From Saxidomus purpurata (lineage: Eukaryota; Mollusca; Bivalvia; Venerida; Veneridae): a stretch of 64,000 nucleotides of DNA. The notes beneath the pieces were generated by a model. The model made no database searches. It saw only the letters and a list, made by a program, of their open reading frames with translations, and was not told the DNA's origin. Position 1 is the stretch's first letter; every line of letters starts with the position of its first letter. The stretch spans positions 35,337,723-35,401,722 of the forward strand of contig JAFMSR010000019.1 of the NCBI GenBank assembly GCA_022818135.1, read 5' to 3'. Below, piece by piece: positions 21,936-34,186 of this stretch. The translations under genes and the position numbers were made by a program.

Positions 21936-24900
21936 TAGGCTAGGAATCATTTGAAAGCAGGAATTATTAGGTAAATCTTTTATTGAAGATCTTAGATTTT
22001 CAACAGTTGTTTTTACATTTAAGCGTTACTTTTGTGCTTATATACCTCATTATTAATACAAACATGTAGCCATGCATCTGATTGTTATATTGAAATGTCC
22101 CCCGAACATTTTATAGAAAAACACGTGAACTTTGGCGTAACTTCTCTTTTACGGAAGAGTAAACGTCAATGGCGTCCAATGTAAACAATGGCGAGTCTCC
22201 ATAGAAAAATAAAAATCGGCATCTTTACAAAATGACGTGATTATTTCAAAAACGCTTAAAATTCTCGAAGGTGACTTTTTTGTAGATCACAAAACAGGTA
22301 AAATCTATACGAAAACCGCTCAGGATTTTTCAGTTCAGGTCAAAGTTGGGGGTCCAAAGTGGAATGGAACAGACTTTAGGTGCTTAATTGCATACCATGA
22401 ACAGTTAATATGTATCAGGGTACAATTAATTACTTTTCTTCCGCATTCTGTTATTTTGTTACTGTAACTGATACAGTGAAACCATTCTCTTCCTAGTTTA
22501 ACAAATTACTTTTGAACATAAGTGTGTTGTATAAATTGCAAAGTGGATTAGATACTGTTAAGCAATACTTAGAAACCACGTTTTTGTAATGTCATAATTC
22601 TGTCCTAACAATTGTTTAGAAACTGCGACAGATATTTAGATTGTAATCCGTTTAATTTAATTTGAACTTCGCGTTATATCAGGGTCAACGCTCTGTCATT
22701 TTGTTTTTCAAAAACCGTAACCTATCGTATGTGTTTGACTGCTCACAAATACAACTAAAGTTGTATCGTTTCGAAAGTCTGTTTTAAACATTTGGATGTT
22801 TAATAAAAGCTGCTTACATGTATACCTTACAGGCTCACTCGGACTAAGTACTAAGGTTACAGTTACACGTCAATGCCTTTGTATATGATCTCTTTGTACT
22901 CTTAGAGCTATTTTCCAACCAAGAATCCCCTTCCATAATTAGCTCTAATTGAAATTAAAGGTAGCATAAGGATATAAGAGGGTATATAAATAGATAAACC
23001 ACGAAACCCAAACTCTTTCTCACATACTTGCCAAATTACGTCCCCTATTGTCCCATGCTCTAGTCAAACATGCCTTTGATATTTTTCAATATGTGACAAA
23101 AGAGCCATGGCGGCCCTGTAATAATCACCTAGGTACAATGGTCAGACTGTTTCAAAAGAACAAACTGAAACAATTTCCACTATGATGTTGGTAAGTTTTA
23201 CATAAAAGACATTTTCTCAAACCTGATTGATGATTGGGAGTCAAATGGGGCCTGGAGATCATCAGGTCTGTCTATGATTTGACAAAGTGTCCTCATTTTG
23301 GACCACACGCGACCAGGTTATAATCTAGAGTTTACCAAAACAAATCTTCTGACACATTTTCAAGATGATTAGGTACAAAATGTGGAATCTAGAAAGTTTT
23401 TCCTATAATTTCATCTGGTGACCTAGTTTGTGACTCCATGTGATCCAGTTTCAAACGTGACATAGATTAATGAGGAAGAACAGGCTGAACAGTATGATAT
23501 GTGAAAGTACTAAGGATGGATTTATTAGACGGATGGGCATTGTGTACTGATTACATAGCTACAAGGTAAAAGCACTGTACTTGCAGACTTTTTTGCATCG
23601 ACAATTTGTCCTGACTATTAGACAATTAACCAGACAACTAATACTTTTGTACATATACGTTGACGTTCAATTTTATCCATTACCGTTGTTACAATCTTAG
23701 CTATTTTCTTATATTTGCCTCAATCAACAACGAAAGCGATAATTTCATCTTATTATCAAACAGTAGAGATGAGGATATTTTGAGCCCGTGACGTATAGAA
23801 CGAAGTCCGTGTAATGTTGTAAAATTATTTGATTAAAGTATAAAATTACAGCAGTTATGTCGAGTTTTTTTATATGCAAATAACACCAACTTCTGTTTCT
23901 GTTTGTTTCTATCAAAATGAAATCTATGTTTCATTCTTAAATGTGTAAGAAAAGTACCATGTAAATGTATCGAAACGATCTAAATGTACGCATGCACGTG
24001 ACTTACAAACTATACAAATATGGACGATATTATTTCCATTGATGATGAAAATGAGAACACAAATGCCCGATCTAATTACAATATCTAAAATGATGAGCTT
24101 GATTTTTCATGACACGTTTTCTTGTGAGTAGTTTAAAGAATTAGATTTACAATTGAATTAAGAATGTTAACCAAAATAGTTCACACGATTTTATTGGTTA
24201 AAAAACAATTCTGACGCAAATCTATTTGAAAACTCATTATAATTAAATCACGATATCTACCTAAATACGTGTCAAATTTCGCTTCAAGAAAAATATTTCA
24301 TTCCAGTACATAAAATGTGTCATCGACAACCAAAAAGATATACTTTCTGAACATTTATAGGGTTGCTGGAAACTTTCTTTTGCTGAATTGCTTTTTACCA
24401 AGTTGTATATATTTATGTTTTTCAAGATTGAAACTTGAAAACATAAATAATGGTTACATAATTTTAAATGGGCACTTTGCATGTTAATAAACTATATTGT
24501 TGTTGTTTTTGTTGTTGTATAATGTTGTGTAATTATCAAATGCAATTGACCAGTGTGCAATATGCAATAATGTGTGACCAGATTGCTGGCAGGGGGCGCC
24601 AATTAACAACAAATCATATCGCATCCTTTGTTGTGACTTATGCCCTTGGGCTAGATTAACTGTAATTCCTTCAATGGTTAGATCTACGCTAATTATTAAC
24701 CATGGCGACGTTGATTTGAAACTTTCATAGATTACTGGAGTGTTCCGCACCTTGTAAGTTAAACTTCTAGTAGAGTAACTGTTTTATTCTATATAGGGCC
24801 TTTGTTCTACATTATTTTATTTAAATGATTTTGAATATAAATGCCAGCTTTTTTTATAAAGACTAGATCTTAAAAACATGTGTCTTAAATAATATCATAA

Positions 24901-25225
24901 TCTTCTGTAATAAAATACATTTTGTACCAAACATTTCAACCTAATATCCTCGTATATGATGTAATTCGGCATGATTAAAGTTATACAAGTAAAGTTGCAC
25001 TTGGGGAAATCTAGATTGGAAAAGTTTGTAACAAACAAAGTCTTAAACTTTTTCCTAATGAAAATAATTAAATTGAATAAATCGAGATCATTCTACAAAG
25101 GCCGAATTTAAAATACATTTTCTGTCTTTTCTTGTCGTGCATGAGCGGCTGAGCGGACATTCAACGCTTGGACCGTTTCACGCAGTATCTCACATAGAAT
25201 TTTGAAACGTTCGTCATACATTCAC
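21936..25225. other. Intergenic, right flank of retrotransposon
   Basis: No supported gene. 22130-22400 carries a degenerate repeat that shares GGTCCAAA...TGGAACAGACTTTA with the reverse strand of 6895-6945. The rest is AT-rich without recognisable structure. Confidence 0.4.
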
Positions 25226-25360
25226 ATGAAGTTTGGACCCGAAAAGTTTTATATTAAACACCCCAGGCCGACCATAAAACATATTTAATTCGTATTATAT
25301 ATGCTTGATAGTCGGGCCGGGGTGTTTTATAAGAATGACTTTCCAGGGCCCAAACTTCAT
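25226..25360. repeat. Inverted repeat, about 50-bp arms (MITE-like)
   Basis: Left arm 25226-25272 (ATGAAGTTTGG...CACCCCAGGCCGAC) is an imperfect reverse complement of 25311-25360 (GTCGGGCCGGGGTG...CCAAACTTCAT), with a 38-base spacer. Likely a small foldback element. Confidence 0.65.
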
Positions 25361-25751
25361 GCGACTGCGGTTCGTCCCTATTGTCTTAGTCACTGATTTT
25401 TTATATTAGAGTCCCAAGGTTACTGGTGTAGGCTTATTCTCTCACTCCAGTTTTTGCTGCATCCACCCAGAACACACCAAGCGCCTCCTATTTACAAAAA
25501 TGATATAAATAGTAAGTTAATCGTGTTTTTACACGGAGTTTTGTGTGCTCGTTTACTATAATCAATGTAACGGATCTTTCTCGAGTACTGCAAGTGACGT
25601 CACACGGAAACTTTTCCGATATTTTACGGAAATCGCCGAGGATCGTAATATTTGCGTTTCGGTGAAATACCGGCCAATTTGTATTGGTTATTTACACTGT
25701 CCTGTGACTTTGGAACATGGTGGGGGTAAGAGTGAGGTTGGGTGCGCACCA

Positions 25752-26060
25752 TAAACCGGTTTAAGCTCCCCAGTGGTGTTTTTGCCACTGACCGTTCCAA
25801 GGCGGTGCCCCACTGTGTTCCTTTAATTGTTCGTTTTGTCCTCGTGTGTTTGCTTTGTATGCTAGTGTGTGTTGGTAGTGTATATGTGTGTGTGTACATG
25901 ATTGTGTGTGTGTGTCGTGTGTGTGTGTGCGTGTGTGTGTGTGTGTTGGTGGTGTGCACTTCTGGGTGCTGTGGGGTTCGTTTTGGGGAGGCTGCGTTTT
26001 TGGTACGTGGCATTCCCTGTTTGATATTATTTTTGTTTTTATGTCCCAATAAACACGTTT
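25752..26060 (+). repeat. Interspersed repeat with a (TG)n core, copy 1
   Basis: Starts CGGTTTAAGCTCCCCAGTGG, has a variable TG-rich centre (25866-25946), and ends TGGCATTCCCTGTTTGATATTATTTTTG. The same borders occur inverted at 31921-32260 and, partly, at 39971-40095. Long open frames across it are only low-complexity Cys/Val translations of the TG tract. Similar in design to bivalve elements with an internal microsatellite. Confidence 0.75.
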
Positions 26061-26080
26061 CTTGTCGAAAATTTCCGCCC

Positions 26081-27741
26081 AACTGGGTTCAGTGCACTTA
26101 ATTAACAAATGGCTTACAAAATATTAACAGGTGAAATTTTCAATCAATTTAACCTTTAAACTACATAAATTAAAATATACCTATCACAAAGGGCAAATAT
26201 TCAATTTTGGACTAGGGTAGCTAAAACAATTTTCACTGATTTTCTCTTTATTTTATTGGGACTGTGATAGATATTCATATAATTATTTTGGTTATAACAT
26301 TGACAAATTTCAATATGCAAGTGGTATAAATAAGTCATTTATGTCTTTCTTTATATTATGACGGTAACTTTGAATGTCAGTTTAATTTCATATAGATTTA
26401 TTATAAAGAAATGTTCTTTTCGCAAAGTTAGATTCGAGAATAAGTCTGTCTGCTACATGTATCAAAGAGAAAAATTACCAACTCGTGTTTGCAATCACCG
26501 GTTATGAATTCCCGGTCGCGCAGGTTTTGTTGAAAAACATCGTTAAACTCGCTGAAGAGACAGATATGACCTTATTATATGAATATTAAACGGTACACTA
26601 CAAGGTTACTTCAAATCTAGTTTACCATAAAACACTCTGGTTGCCATAGCAGCCTTAACGTTATAGAGCAATTTTTGCAATACCATAATAAATTGTAGTG
26701 TGCTGTAAAAGTTCAAAAACTGTATATATCACAGTATGTTTTCAAGCTATGTTCTACTGATAGAGAGTTGAAGAATTAAATGCCGGTATATGAACAAAAA
26801 CATAAACATATACGTTTTAAAGTTGGTGTACGCATTTTGGCTTCAAAGTTTGTGCTGGCTACATTGGCATGAAGTGTTGTTTTCTGCAGATTTCTAACGA
26901 CATAGCATTCTGTTGATTTGTTTCTCGGTACGTTAAAACTTCAGTGGAAATAAAGAAAAAACAAACAAAGCAAAACTAATGAATGTTTTATTACTAAACA
27001 ATATGGCATATACTTCTTAAATCATTTACATGTATACCGATCTTCTCACAATGGGATCTTCTGACTTTCAATTCGGGCAAGTCTATTTTTTAAAATGGGG
27101 TGGTTTTCAGAAATAAGTTCTAAAACGGTTACAACTTAAATCCTGATCAGACGACATCGTATTTTTATCAATCAATCAGTCCATCAATCAATCAGTCAAT
27201 CAATCAGTCAATATCAGTAAAATTAAGTGTTTTGGATGGAATGTATACAATTATGATGAATATTAGAGAAGGAATACAATAACTGCTTATATAATTGAGA
27301 ACATGTTGCAACTAGGACATATACATTACTTAAAGTTAGGCAATATGAGGAAATATGTAAAAAATGATCAGAGTCAATAATTATATTATTTGAAGGACAA
27401 TAAAATATGTTATTATTTAATAAACATGAAGGTCCTATCCATGTACCTAAGACCTATTTAGCAGTTAAGGACCAACATGAAGCATTATGAACAACTCGGC
27501 GTGAATTGCTTGACTGAGATGAATAATGCACGAATGATGTCTTAATAATTTGAGTACAAGGGATCTTTTATTGTTCAGTCACTTTTCTAAACAAGCAAAT
27601 AGTAATATATTCAAACTGGCCACCTACTTGTACATTTAGTGGCTACAATTAAAATCAGTAATACCTTTATGAAACAAGCATGGATGAATATAATCTACAA
27701 CTCTATTAAGTCAGCGAATACAGTATGAATGAAGCATAATA
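26081..27741. other. Intergenic
   Basis: No gene supported. Short TCAA/TCAG tetranucleotide repeats lie at 27166-27215. Otherwise featureless AT-rich sequence. Confidence 0.4.
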
Positions 27742-28808
27742 AACAAGAGCTGTCCCTCACAAGTGACGAATGCCCCCGAAAGAGGTGCCTCACAGTCTGT
27801 GTCCTCTCCATGTGCTCAATAAATGTGCTATGTAATTTTAAAATCCTTCCATGCATGACAGAGTAATCATGCATACAGTATTCCATTACTTTAAACACTA
27901 AGTGTGACCTTGACCTTTCATGTATCCGCTTGATGTGCTAGACATTTGTGCCAAGTTATTTTAAATCCTTCAAAGCATAATAAAGTTATAGTCCGGACAC
28001 AAATGTATGCATATATACAGGATTCCATTACCTATAAACTCTAAGTGTGACCTTGACCTTTGTGGTAGGGATGTGGGTCTTGCACGCGACACGTCGTCTT
28101 GATGTGCTAGACATTTGTGCCAAATTATTTTAAAATCCTTCAAGGCATGACAAAGTTACAGTCCGGACACGAATGTGTGCATATATGCATATATAGAGGA
28201 ATCCATTACCTTCAAACTCTAAGTGTGACCTTGACCTTTGAGCTAGGGACGTGGGTCTTGCACGCGACACGTCGTCTTGATGTGCTGTACATTTGTGCCA
28301 AGTTATTTAAAAATCCTTCAATGCATGGCAAAGTTACAGTCCGGACACGAATGTGTGCATATATGCATATATAGAGGAATACATTACCTTCAAACTCTAA
28401 GTAGGACCTTGACCTTTGAGCTAGGGACGTGGGTTTTGCACGCGACACGTCGTCTTGATGTGCTGTACATTTGTGCCAAGTTATTTAAAAATCCTTCAAT
28501 GCATGACAAAGTTACAGTCCGGACACGAATGTGTGCATATATAGAGGATTCCATAACCTTCATACTCCAAGTGTGACCTTCACCTTTGAGGTAGGGATGT
28601 GGGTCTTGCACGCGACACGTCGTCTTGATGTGCTAGACATGTGTGCCAAGTTATTTTAAAATCCTTCAATGCATGACAAAGTTACAGTCCGGACACGAAT
28701 TTGTAAGTGGGGACGCACAGACGGACGGACAGACAGACGGACGGACGGACAGACGGTCAGACGGACAGACGGTGCGATTTTAATATGCCACCCTTCGGGG
28801 GCATAAAA
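27742..28808 (+). mobile_element. Hairpin-ended array element E1 (about 170-178-bp units)
   Basis: Begins AACAAGAGCTGTCC with a small hairpin (TCAC aa GTGA). It then carries five copies of a unit containing GTGACCTTGACCTTTGAG, GCACGCGACACGTCGTC and CAAAGTTACAGTCCGGACACG, spaced about 146, 178, 178 and 170 bases apart. A GGACGGACAGACGG tract (28715-28770) and a terminal CACCCTTCGGGGGCATAAAA hairpin follow. No coding capacity beyond accidental frames. Confidence 0.75.
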
Positions 28809-28890
28809 AGCACGTGTAAATAATTCTTTAAATATACAAGTAAAATTAGATCATAGAAAACAAATGCACAATTGTTATCCGTGTACAAAT

Positions 28891-28926
28891 TTTAGGGTTA
28901 GGGTTAAGGGTTTAGGGTTAGGGTTA
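28891..28926 (+). repeat. Interstitial telomeric TTAGGG repeat
   Basis: Six imperfect TTAGGG units, two of them changed (TTAAGGG, TTTAGGG). TTAGGG is the animal telomere repeat. It lies about 80 bases after element E1, away from any chromosome end visible here. Confidence 0.85.
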
Positions 28927-29593
28927 TGAAGTTATAGAAAATTTGACAGTGTATACAACGTTAATTGTATGATCAAGAAAATGCATGGCTCATGGCGATA
29001 TTTAATGTGACACATGTTCATAGTATACTTAATAAGTTTTTCATAGGGAATTTTCGTCTCATTAGTTTGAATCTAGGTTTTCCTCTCCATAACTAAGTAT
29101 ATAATTATAAATAATGACGTAAAGTTAAACGTTCCGACTCACAAATGTTACATTAAAACGACGTTAGAAATGAATCGTTCTAGAGATGATATGTGTTCTG
29201 TTACCGTTGTACTGTTGTATTTAAAATAATGGAAACATGATAATGATTATGGCATCAGTCAACGTTAGTTTAGTTTGATGTACATTTTTGTGCATATATA
29301 TAAGCGTGTAAGTATTTCGAGTGGAATTTTGTTTGATTACTTTGATTTTTATTATCCAATACAAGAAGTTTACCACATTTCTTTGTAATATACATGTGTT
29401 ATACATTTGAGACTATAAATACTTTTGATATTGTTCTACATTGTCGTGTACTTTTCGTCAGGAGGAGACATGTCTTCACATATGCAGTACAATTTAAAGA
29501 ATTAGGAGAATATGTCGAAATATTAAAAGTGCACACAGCATATAATTGATCTGCGTTATTTGGAATGGTAATTGTCATAACAACTGCCACCAC

Positions 29594-29726
29594 CTGAAAT
29601 ACTTGGTTATTGCAGTTACAAAATGTTAAAATTGCTTTATCTTTGTTTTTCAAATCACTTTTGAGACGCTCCCCGAAGTAAGAATGATACATGTTTGCTT
29701 GGTGGTTTTCGTTCCCTCGGATTACT
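29594..29726 (-). CDS. Candidate minus-strand exon, unassigned
   Basis: Acceptor CTTTTGTTCTTTCAG is strong; donor ATTTCAG then gtggtg is acceptable. Only the frame needing two bases from upstream is open: VIRGNENHQANMYHSYFGER, then a Lys-rich stretch and FCNCNNQ. 44 codons, no known family. It does not join in phase with the 45-nt candidate at 30145-30189, since the junction would make a stop. Confidence 0.33.
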
Positions 29727-30144
29727 CTGAAAGAACAAAAGAGTATTAAATGAAGTAATAATTGCATTGTTAAGCGTATGTAATACATGTATGTTTCAAC
29801 TGCTTAATCTCAGAAGTCAAACTGTTTTGAGAAGGTCCCCAGGCAGGTTGGGCAGAAAATATAGCTCGCTCTTTTAATAATATTTCTATTGTGTATACAC
29901 TAACTGAATTATTTCAACAGTTTCTTACATTTCTAAAGGTAAATATTTGTTAATTTTGAACATTTATTTCGTCCGAATCAACCAGACTTTATCTAGTTTA
30001 TAATTTGCATCAAACTCGATTATGTGTCGTAAATAGAAAATATTGTCTAAGGTATTGAAAAAAAATTTCAAGAATAGGAAAAAAACGAATAGAATAAAAC
30101 CTCTCGTTCACAAAAGCTGATGATCGGAACTCATAATCGCTTAC

Positions 30145-30189
30145 CATTGCGTTGTGCTCAGTTGTAGCTGGGAGTCGTGCTGTCGTAAG
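30145..30189 (-). CDS. Candidate 45-nt exon, unassigned
   Basis: Minus-strand segment with a good acceptor (TTAAATTACAG) and good donor (AATG then gtaagcg). It is 15 codons in phase 0, Thr/Ala-rich. No neighbour was found that fits on both sides. Confidence 0.28.
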
Positions 30190-30769
30190 CTGTAATTTAA
30201 AAGATCATGAATAATTTCTAATGCGTATCTATGGACAATTATGCAAACCTTCGGTATCGCGGTATTAAAACAACCAAAAACTATTTTATTCTTATTGTCA
30301 AATTCACCATTTAAAAGATCACATTATAAAACATATTATTTACTCATTTTCACCACAGGCAGTTAAATATGCTGAAGGTGGTATTTGTTAGCCACGGACG
30401 CCTTGTAATAGAGTTTTGTCACTTACACGGACGTGGACTTCAGACTGCTGACTAGTGAATATTTTCAGGGGTTTTCTCAAGCATGTGTGTCATCTTGTAA
30501 TTAAAACCGTATTGCAGTAAAAGGGTAATTAAATGAACATTGACAAAAATATATATATCAATCATTTTTTACTTCAACAATTCAATTCAATTTCTCTTCT
30601 TTTACAAACAAGCCCAGAACACATGCATCGGTCTTTAGTGCCGCCAAACAGAACGTATTGAACTTTATGACTTAATTAAGCTCTGAAATTGCATGTTGAA
30701 CACTGATTCTTGCATATCGGATCGGCATTTCCGGTGATTTGGCCCATGCAGGAAAAACCGGTCTGGCAC

Positions 30770-31110
30770 CCCTCCTATGCCAGACGACTCTCGTGAATTA
30801 CTTATGACGTAACGTTATAAACAATGTGACGTCACTTTCCTTAACACAACGTCGGAAAATCGTTTGTTTTTCATGTAATTCATCATTTTGATAAGTTTAC
30901 ATTTAGAAATGTACTTAAAAGTACAAGACGGTATGCAAGAAAAAGTTTCCATCATGAGACACTTGGATCAGATGGAAATATCCGTCACCTCGGGTAACTG
31001 TTTTACGGGAACTCGGCAGAGCCTCGTTCCCGCCAAAACAGTCACCCTCGGTGACGGATATTTCGATCCGAACCTCGTGCTCATGACAGAAACTATTACT
31101 CTATATAAGT
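30770..31110 (-). repeat. Hairpin-core interspersed repeat, copy 1
   Basis: Reverse copy of the repeat found twice at 53118-53830. Core at 30974-31065 is a long imperfect hairpin: GAAATATCCGTCAC..GGGTAACTGTTTT..GGGAACT against its complement with a GGCAGAGCC centre. Flanks include ACGTAACGTTATAAACAATGTGACGTCAC. Confidence 0.75.
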
Positions 31111-31402
31111 GTACTTATATATTATGTGTTTCTACCAAGGAAGGTTCCGTTACTTGCCGTTAATTGGTTAACTTATTATTAAAGTTACTTAGATTTGGTT
31201 GATTTATTACTTTAAGTATTCACTGGCCCCTTCCTTGGTCTTGTTTAGTTTATACTAATTCATTTATTCTCGATTGCGAAACAAGTTCTTACAACTTGTT
31301 TTAATCGCTCTCAAGACTCATTCCAGATGAAATAAACCTCGAAGAGAGAGAGGCAATGTGGATTTATTTGTGTCTTGCCTTAGGACGCTACCGACATGGC
31401 GA

Positions 31403-31475
31403 TGATAGGGATCGAACCCGGGGCCCTTCGATCCTGAGGCGTTCGCGCTACCACCGTGCCACGGTGGCTCCTTCC
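31403..31475 (-). repeat. tRNA-derived SINE head
   Basis: On the minus strand: GGAGCCACCGTGGCACGGTGGTAGCGC (A box) and CCCCGGGTTCGATCCC (B box). The cloverleaf is incomplete, as expected for a SINE head rather than a tRNA gene. Different from the tRNA-Ser-like family at 34187 and 43290. Confidence 0.6.
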
Positions 31476-31920
31476 TTGATCGAGGAACATTTCTGAATAT
31501 AGCCATAAATTATTTTCCTCACTTCCGGGTTATTTGTGCAGCTTTAAAGCTAGTCATCACTGGATACCTGTTAGCGTATGTCTTATCCCTTAGAAGATAT
31601 GTGGAGCGGTTCCCCTGGACCAATATTTTTCTGAATTTGAATGTCAGTATGCATAGATGACCAGAATTCTTCGGGAGCAAATGCTTAAATATATGATATA
31701 ATGAAATGAATATTTCAGCATTTCCCCTTTAACTCGCTGTTAGTAATTTGAATCGCACGATATGTATCGACAGTTTCGTGTATCAAATTGTGTTTAAAGG
31801 AGTACATGAAGTAGTGTTACTATGAGTCAAGGTAATTGTCCTATTTAAGTATATAATTGTAAACTCAGTATTTTAGTTAACAAAGACCTTTTAAAACATA
31901 CTTCTTTAATCACATAAAAT

Positions 31921-32255
<335 letters not shown>

Positions 32256-32350
32256 TTTGCTTTGAATAATTCAATTAATCAAACACAATATATCAATTTA
32301 TTTTTAGAAACAGGATTTTAGAAATCAAACAATTTTATCCCTGGCCTTTA

Positions 32351-32629
32351 TTGTTGAGAGAAGAAGTAGAGAATATCAAGCAAGCAGAGCAACGTTTGGT
32401 GCAGCGTTCGGGACAGAGTAATCCGCCACAGGCAAAAGACCGTAGGGATGCCAAAATCAATGCTATATCTGATCGTGAGTCCGAAAGTGATCAGATTGGT
32501 AAAAAACAAAGAGAGACAAGAGATGCACCAGGTCCTGCGCGACCCCAAACTTTTGAAATACCACCTTTGCCTCATAAGTCTTGCCTCTCAGCATTGTTTA
32601 AAAACAAAATCTTAACAGGTTTTCTTTAA
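32351..32629 (+). CDS. Candidate plus-strand exon of an unknown gene
   Basis: Open frame reading LREEVENIKQAEQRLVQRS, then a charged, Gln/Arg/Asp-rich stretch and FEIPPLPHK. The composition is that of a hydrophilic disordered protein, and the opposite strand is far less protein-like. The splice ends are unclear: no GT at a phase that joins to 32802-32921 was found. It may share a gene with that terminal exon. No family recognised. Confidence 0.4.
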   Translation: MLREEVENIKQAEQRLVQRSGQSNPPQAKDRRDAKINAISDRESESDQIGKKQRETRDAPGPARPQTFEIPPLPHKSCLSALFKNKILTGFL

Positions 32630-32801
32630 GAAAAAATACAGAAGCAATATCAGATTATGCGTGTTTACGAAACAGTAAATATGAACACATACAATGAACC
32701 CTGCCGTATAACATTTAAATCTCGGGTTTTCAATTTCTTTGTGTCATACTCTGTACGACATCTAATAAGTTATTGAATTTTAATTGTTGTACATTTTTAA
32801 G

Positions 32802-32921
32802 GTGCAGAGCAAGGCTAGAGAAAAGAGGCATTTGGCTACACTCAGTTTGCCTATAAAAGATCGTTCAGGATCTATGATACTGAGAAAACTGGGCAAACGT
32901 AGTAGCTTAGATGATGAGTAA
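32802..32921 (+). CDS. Candidate plus-strand terminal exon
   Basis: After an acceptor (GTACATTTTTAAG), 39 codons in phase 0 end in TAA. The product is very basic then acidic (VQSKAREKRHLATLSLPI, ending KRSSLDDE). A poly(A) signal AATAAA lies 19 bases after the stop. The short C-terminal end could be from a cytoplasmic or nuclear protein. It would be convergent with the minus-strand EGF-SEA gene that ends near 33.5 kb. Confidence 0.45.
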   Translation: MQSKAREKRHLATLSLPIKDRSGSMILRKLGKRSSLDDE

Positions 32922-32939
32922 TATAAACTGATACAGTTT

Positions 32940-32945
32940 AATAAA
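32940..32945 (+). terminator. Poly(A) signal AATAAA
   Basis: Canonical signal shortly after the candidate stop codon at 32919-32921. Confidence 0.45.
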
Positions 32946-33547
32946 GTTCTGTGCCGCAACAATGTATTTAAGAATATTTCACTTTGAGAAAACCCCTTAC
33001 TTTATTCCCTAGTCAGCAGTCCGCAGTCCGAGTATGAGTAAGTTACAAATGTCTAATAAGATACAGACTATTCCGTAGTAACCGATATATTTTTGAAGAA
33101 AATATTATTGCACATTTGTATCAAGCATATCTAATGTCAGACATTAATGCTAAGGTTTTCTTATGACATTAATCATTCTGACGATTATTAAGTTTAGGAA
33201 TCTATCAGCAATTATTAAAGATATTATGATGATATTAATTTAAAGGCAAACCAGTACGATTCCATACTTAATATGATTAGACTCCATCTGAAATTGCCAA
33301 TGTTGACAAACAGCTGATATATTTAAGTAAGTCATTTGAAACAATTACAAAGTCCTAACAAGGGTTCTGGCACCTTTTCGTCCAAAAACGAGCCACAGCC
33401 TTATCAAATTGATTTAAAATGGTATTTACCTATGACATGCACGTGAAATAGTTTAAATGAGCTCTTTAGTTAAATTATATTTCAATAAAAACAAAAAGGT
33501 CAACATTTTCTCTATTCTTATTCCAATTTCGAAAATTAATTTATTAC
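32946..33547. other. Region between convergent genes; last exon of EGF-SEA gene not found
   Basis: The exon at 33548-33768 leaves one base over, so at least one more coding exon must follow. One weak possibility is the acceptor near 33440 (GTGCATGTCATAG) with about 8 codons to a TGA. No confident exon is visible. Confidence 0.3.
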
Positions 33548-33768
33548 CATTTTCAAATGAATCCGCTGTTGAATCATTGTTGTGCCTCTTCAGTCCATTG
33601 TTCAACTGGTTCCTATCATGCCTGCTAGTACTCTGCTGAGAACCAGACTTTCGCCACTTGTCGCTATTGTTGTCTTCACGGGTATATGAGAAAAAGCCAG
33701 AAGATTTGTTGTGCGATCTCAATGCTGGAACACCATTTCCAAAAGGCCAGTTCCTTCTATCATCAGAT
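33548..33768 (-). CDS. EGF-SEA receptor: cytoplasmic tail exon
   Basis: Acceptor TTTTTCTTGAAAG, donor GAAAATG then gtaataaa. The split Arg codon joins the transmembrane exon in phase. Sequence is hydrophilic: SDDRRNWPFGNGVPALRSHN, then SSGFFSYTRE and a Ser/Gln/Asn/Arg-rich run. No kinase or SH2 motif is visible; Tyr and Ser residues could be modified, but none is in a motif I would name. Leaves one base over, so the tail continues. Confidence 0.78.
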
Positions 33769-33914
33769 CTTTCAAGAAAAACAATATGTATTTTGACACG
33801 GAATTATGCATAGCTATAGGAACGAAATGATAATATAGGTCATACAAATACGTAACTTACAAAAGAATTATATCTTGAATATCAAAATATATAATTTCGC
33901 AAAATATGATATAC

Positions 33915-34041
33915 CGAGGTTGTTCAGTTTTCAGTTTCTTGGATATTCTGTATCCTCTGATGGAGATGCAGATGATGAAAGTCAGTGTGATGAAGGCGAC
34001 AATCGAGCCGATAATCAACGTGATGACCAACGGGAACCCAA
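33915..34041 (-). CDS. EGF-SEA receptor: transmembrane exon
   Basis: Acceptor TTTTATCTATAG, donor CCTCG then gtatat. The frame set by the 17-nt microexon reads GFPLVITLIIGSIVAFITLT, then FIICISI, a single hydrophobic helix of about 25 residues. The basic stop-transfer stretch RGYRISKKLK follows. This gives type I topology: EGF and SEA outside, tail inside. Phase fits on both sides. Confidence 0.88.
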
Positions 34042-34186
34042 CTATAGATAAAATAAATACAAGTGAACAAACTCATACTTTGGCCATACAATTAAGAATG
34101 TTTGATACAAGTGAAACGTGGAACTAATTTTATTACTAGTGAACATATATCAGTCAACTGAAGTAGCATTAATACTTGCTACCTAA

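Noticed and set aside
22237..22467. 76-codon frame starting MIISKTLKIL
   Set aside because: Overlaps a degenerate interspersed repeat also seen near 6.9 kb; no further support.
28030..28690. CRISPR-like array
   Set aside because: Units are 170-178 bases without short direct repeats and unique spacers, and the DNA is eukaryotic.
30145..30189. Joining this 45-nt candidate with 29594-29726 as one gene
   Set aside because: In the only open frame of the second exon the junction would read TGA.
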